8,660 nucleotides of DNA from Desulforudis sp. Its GTDB lineage: Bacteria; Bacillota; Desulfotomaculia; Desulfotomaculales; Desulforudaceae. How positions within the stretch are numbered: position 1 is the first letter of the stretch; the number at the start of each line of letters is the position of its first letter. The notes under the pieces are model-generated. The model worked only from the letters and a program-made list of their open reading frames with translations, searched no databases and had not been told where the DNA came from. Shown here in pieces: positions 6,402-8,660 of this stretch. The stretch is from the NCBI GenBank assembly GCA_014859075.1, contig JACUUW010000075.1, forward strand, positions 1 to 8,660, in the 5' to 3' direction. Position numbers and translations under genes: made by a program.

Positions 6402-7154
6402 CTACTCGGCCACACCCCGTCCGTACTCCAGCAGTTCCGACACGGTGACAAGTTTGTAGCCTTTCTCCTTGAGCCCCTTGATAATATTCGGGAGCGAAAT
6501 CGGGGTCTGCTCCGCACTGTCGCTGGCGTGCATCAGGATGATCGCGCCCGGTGTGATCCGGTCCAGCACCCGCTTGCTGCTCTCAGCCGGTCCGATATCC
6601 ATCCAGTCAAGCGAATCGACGCTCCACTGGATGGCCCGGTAGCCGCTTTCCGAGATGGCTCCGACCACCCGTTCGTTCCAGTCGCCGTTGGGGGTGCGGA
6701 TCAGATTCGGTTTCCGGCCGGTCGTCTCCACCAGCACCTTGTGGGCTTTGACGATCTCCTCCTTGATCACTTCGTCGGAAAAGGAACTGTAATTTTCGTG
6801 ACGCCAGCCGTGACTTGCAACCTCGTGGCCGTCTACGGCAATCCGCTTGGCGACCTCAGGGTGTTTGGAAACCCAGGGACCGGAGAGAAAAAAGGTACAA
6901 CGGATGTCTTCCTTTTTCAGAATGTCGAGTACCGGCTTGGGCACCTCCTCACCCCAACTGATGTCGAAAGTGAGGGCGGCCACCTTCTCCTTGGTCTTCA
7001 CCTGGTAGACGATCGCCGAATGGTCCGCCGTAGTGGACACCGCGGCGGGTTGGCGAATCAGGATCGCGTAGAAGGTGGCGGCTGTGAACACCAACAGCGC
7101 AGCCAGGAATAAATTCCGCCGCAGGTTTTTCGCGCTCAGGTAATAAAAACGCAC
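6402..7154 (-). CDS. pdaB: Polysaccharide deacetylase, sporulation protein PdaB
   Basis: NodB-fold (carbohydrate esterase 4) protein of 250 residues, near the 254 of B. subtilis PdaB, which is needed to keep spores intact after the late stages of sporulation. The N-terminus MRFYYLSAKNLRRN followed by one membrane segment (about 14-33) is typical of PdaB and places the catalytic domain outside the membrane. Motif 1 is TFDISWG (D64), motif 2 is SHGWRH (H115, H119), motif 3 is RTPNGDWN (R153 to N160), and a late motif is IILMHASD. The second aspartate of the usual TFDDG motif, a metal ligand, is Ile65 here, as I recall for the PdaB subfamily, so metal binding and activity may be unusual. The GTG at 7154 is preferred to the TTG at 7208 because AAGGACGGTGAT lies just upstream and the length then fits the family. 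Confidence 0.92.
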   Translation of the reverse strand: MRFYYLSAKNLRRNLFLAALLVFTAATFYAILIRQPAAVSTTADHSAIVYQVKTKEKVAALTFDISWGEEVPKPVLDILKKEDIRCTFFLSGPWVSKHPEVAKRIAVDGHEVASHGWRHENYSSFSDEVIKEEIVKAHKVLVETTGRKPNLIRTPNGDWNERVVGAISESGYRAIQWSVDSLDWMDIGPAESSKRVLDRITPGAIILMHASDSAEQTPISLPNIIKGLKEKGYKLVTVSELLEYGRGVAE

Positions 7155-7185
7155 GGCAATCACCGTCCTTGTCACGTTCTTGTAA

Positions 7186-7214
7186 GTTTTATTTCCAACT
7201 GAGGCCAAATATTA
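7186..7214 (-). promoter_or_regulatory. Possible sigma-E promoter for pdaB
   Basis: On the minus strand, TAATATT (7214-7208) matches the sigma-E -35 form KMATATT. After 14 nt comes AATAAAAC (7193-7186), which keeps the A, T, A and A of the -10 consensus CATACAnT but differs at three other positions. Transcription would start near 7180, leaving a short leader to the GTG at 7154. Mother-cell expression would agree with the known role of the family. Confidence 0.38.
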
Positions 7215-7262
7215 CGGAATAATCGTCCCAACTGGCGAGAGAATAGTCTAGGAAGGTGATAT

Positions 7263-8372
7263 ATGATGAAATTACTGGCAAGCGCAAGTCTTGCCTTGCT
7301 ATTTCTCATATTTGGTTGGGCAATCCCTCAGATTGCCTCAGGAGAACCGCCAAGGATTACGGCTGACGCCACGATTTTGGTGGACGCGGACACGGGGCAC
7401 GTTCTCTACGGCAAAAATGAGCACCACAAAAAGGACCCAGCCAGTCTGACCAAGATGATGACCGCCATCGTGGCCTTGGAGGCGGGGCGTCCGGACGATG
7501 TGGTGGCCATCAGCAAGCGGGCCGCCCGGTTTGAGCGGGGCAGCATCATCGACATCCGCGCCGGTGAACAGATCACCCTGGAGAACCTGGTGAAGGCGGC
7601 CCTGGTGATGTCGGCAAACGACACCACCATTGCGATCGCCGAGCATGTGGCGGGCGACTATGACCTGTTCATCCGTCTGATGAATCTCAAAGCCCGGGCG
7701 ATCGGCGCCAACAACACCCGTTTTGTGAATACGCACGGGTTCACTCATCCCAACCACGATTCCACCGCCTACGATCTCGCCTTGATCACGCGCTACGCCC
7801 TGCGCATCCCCCAGTTCGCCGCGCTGGTGCAGACCCGTCAGATCACCGTATACTGGCATAATTCGGACCGGAAGCGGACGATACGGAATACCAACCGGCT
7901 GCTGCACTCCGATTTCGAAGGGATCGACGGAGTGAAAACCGGTACGACCTCCGCGGCCGGGCACTGCCTGATCGCTTCGGCCACCCGGAACGGCCGGCAA
8001 CTCATCGCCGTGGTGCTGCACAGTGACGGACGCTACTCCGACGCCAGAAAACTGTTGACCTATGGTTTTGAAATCGAACCTGTGGAAGCGGCTTCGGCCG
8101 GTAAGCTTCTGACCAGGCTCAGAGTGCGCAACGGTACCCGTCCCGACGTCACCGTGGTTCCGGCGGAGACGGTCAGGCTCCATATCCCGGAAGAACAGCT
8201 TCCTGAGTTGGAGAAGGAAGTGCGTCTTTGCGAAGCACCCGTGGCACCGGTCGCGGCCGGCGAGACCCTGGGCCGGATGGTCTTTTTCATCCAGGGCCGG
8301 GAACTGGGCCGCGTGGACCTGGTCGCGGGCTATGCCGTCGAACGCCTGCCCTGGTACAAGCGCGTGCTTTGA
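7263..8372 (+). CDS. D-alanyl-D-alanine carboxypeptidase (DacF/DacB type)
   Basis: Low-molecular-weight penicillin-binding protein of the S11 family, removing the terminal D-Ala from peptidoglycan stem peptides and so limiting cross-linking. A hydrophobic signal peptide (about 4-26) leads into the catalytic domain. The three active-site motifs are present: S61-L-T-K64 with the nucleophile Ser61, S117-A-N119, and K225-T-G227. The family segment GANNTRFVNTHGF and the GxDGVKTGxT block are also clear. Residues from about 268 form the PBP5 C-terminal beta domain. The protein ends soon after that domain (ERLPWYKRVL), with at most a short amphipathic membrane anchor. Position next to pdaB and the other spore genes favours a sporulation paralogue such as DacF or DacB over the vegetative DacA, but sequence alone does not settle it. 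AAGGTGAT (7253-7260) supports ATG at 7263 or 7266. No terminator is seen before the tRNA gene. Confidence 0.93.
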   Translation: MMKLLASASLALLFLIFGWAIPQIASGEPPRITADATILVDADTGHVLYGKNEHHKKDPASLTKMMTAIVALEAGRPDDVVAISKRAARFERGSIIDIRAGEQITLENLVKAALVMSANDTTIAIAEHVAGDYDLFIRLMNLKARAIGANNTRFVNTHGFTHPNHDSTAYDLALITRYALRIPQFAALVQTRQITVYWHNSDRKRTIRNTNRLLHSDFEGIDGVKTGTTSAAGHCLIASATRNGRQLIAVVLHSDGRYSDARKLLTYGFEIEPVEAASAGKLLTRLRVRNGTRPDVTVVPAETVRLHIPEEQLPELEKEVRLCEAPVAPVAAGETLGRMVFFIQGRELGRVDLVAGYAVERLPWYKRVL

Positions 8373-8382
8373 TGCGGATTGC

Positions 8383-8411
8383 TTGACAAACCGGGGGGAG
8401 TCGGGCATAAT
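8383..8411 (+). promoter_or_regulatory. Vegetative promoter of tRNA-Val
   Basis: A consensus -35 TTGACA (8383-8388), a spacer of exactly 17 bp, and -10 CATAAT (8406-8411), one base from consensus. The start would be near 8418, about 9 nt before the mature tRNA. It begins 10 nt after the carboxypeptidase stop codon. This is the best sigma-A promoter in the window. Confidence 0.88.
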
Positions 8412-8426
8412 GGGGCATGTAGACAT

Positions 8427-8501
8427 GGGCGGGTAGTTCAGTGGGAGAACGTCTGCTTGACGCGCAGAAGGTCGCAGGTTCAATTCCTGCTCCGCCCACC
8501 A
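8427..8501 (+). tRNA. tRNA-Val (anticodon GAC)
   Basis: A complete 75-nt cloverleaf with encoded CCA. The acceptor stem pairs GGGCGGG (8427-8433) with TCCGCCC (8491-8497), including one G-T pair, followed by discriminator A and CCA. The D stem is GTTC/GAAC (8436-8439, 8447-8450). The anticodon stem is TCTGC/GCAGA (8452-8456, 8464-8468), with loop TTGACGC and anticodon GAC at 8459-8461, reading GUC and GUU. The T arm has GCAGG-TTCAATT-CCTGC. Confidence 0.97.
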
Positions 8502-8510
8502 GGAAAGTCA

Positions 8511-8538
8511 AGGGTTCCCGGAATGGGAACCCTTTTTG
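8511..8538 (+). terminator. Rho-independent terminator after tRNA-Val
   Basis: A perfect 9-bp stem AGGGTTCCC (8511-8519) and GGGAACCCT (8525-8533) with a 5-nt loop, followed by a run of T. It ends the tRNA transcript and, as no terminator is visible between the carboxypeptidase and tRNA genes, probably also any readthrough from the carboxypeptidase gene. Confidence 0.92.
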
Positions 8539-8578
8539 CACAGTAATAAACGGCAACAGGTTACAAAGGGTGCTAAGG

Positions 8579-8660
8579 ATGACCCCGGGCGCACTCCAGC
8601 GACAAGAAATCAAAGCTATTCAGCAAAAATTGTTTAAGGCCTTGGAAGTCCCCAAACCCC
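8579..8660 (+). CDS. Possible start of an unidentified gene, cut by window end
   Basis: An ATG at 8579 opens a frame with no stop for 27 codons to the window edge. AAAGGG (8565-8570) lies 8 nt upstream as a moderate ribosome binding site. The first residues (MTPGALQRQEIKAIQQKLF) are rich in Gln, Lys and hydrophobics spaced like an amphipathic helix. The base composition is more AT-rich than the genes to the left. No family is recognised from so short a piece, and it could be a chance frame. Confidence 0.4.
   Translation, partial: MTPGALQRQEIKAIQQKLFKALEVPKP

Noticed and set aside
7217..7247. GAATA and GAATAGT as a sigma-G promoter for the carboxypeptidase gene
   Set aside because: The spacer is 19 nt and the -10 match is poor. 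No element here is better than chance.
8287..8613. Minus-strand frame containing GGAGIEPATFCASSRRSPTELP
   Set aside because: This is the familiar spurious peptide made by translating the antisense strand of a tRNA gene. It overlaps tRNA-Val, its promoter and its terminator.

Overview
The window looks like chromosomal DNA from a spore-forming, GC-rich Firmicute, probably a clostridial relative of the Desulfotomaculum/Pelotomaculum/Desulforudis group. The clues are two families found only in endospore formers (a YhcN/YlaJ-type lipoprotein and a PdaB-type deacetylase), strong AAGGAGG-like ribosome binding sites, TTG/GTG starts and high-GC coding sequence. The genus is inferred from gene content, not from a database match.

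Layout. On the minus strand, 14-2467 encodes DNA polymerase I (polA). It stops about 55 residues early, in an AT-rich stretch at the window edge, so the catalytic motif C (the QVHDE region) is absent. Divergent from it, 2660-4054 encodes a 464-residue protein of unknown function with an N-terminal SEC-C zinc motif and a C-terminal helical/HTH region that resembles a TFIIB-type cyclin repeat. After it come a 7-nt-period direct repeat (4061-4095) and a strong terminator (4113-4146). Next is a DedA-family membrane protein (4181-4816).

From 4948 to 8372 there is a set of spore-envelope genes: a CwlD-like amidase (+), a YhcN/YlaJ-like lipoprotein (+), PdaB (-, convergent with the lipoprotein gene) and a D,D-carboxypeptidase (+, divergent from pdaB). 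The amidase and carboxypeptidase act on peptidoglycan and PdaB belongs to the peptidoglycan deacetylase family. In known spore formers these proteins act in cortex remodelling or spore maintenance. Sporulation-sigma-like promoters can be proposed for the lipoprotein gene (sigma-F/G type) and pdaB (sigma-E type).

The right end carries tRNA-Val(GAC) with a near-consensus vegetative promoter (TTGACA-17-CATAAT) and its own terminator, followed by the possible start of another gene that runs off the window.

The gene content is mostly ordinary. The points most worth checking are the missing end of polA, the SEC-C/cyclin-like protein with a possible ATT start, and the promoter with nested inverted repeats before the lipoprotein gene. 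I saw no CRISPR array, complete insertion sequence or clear novel defence system.
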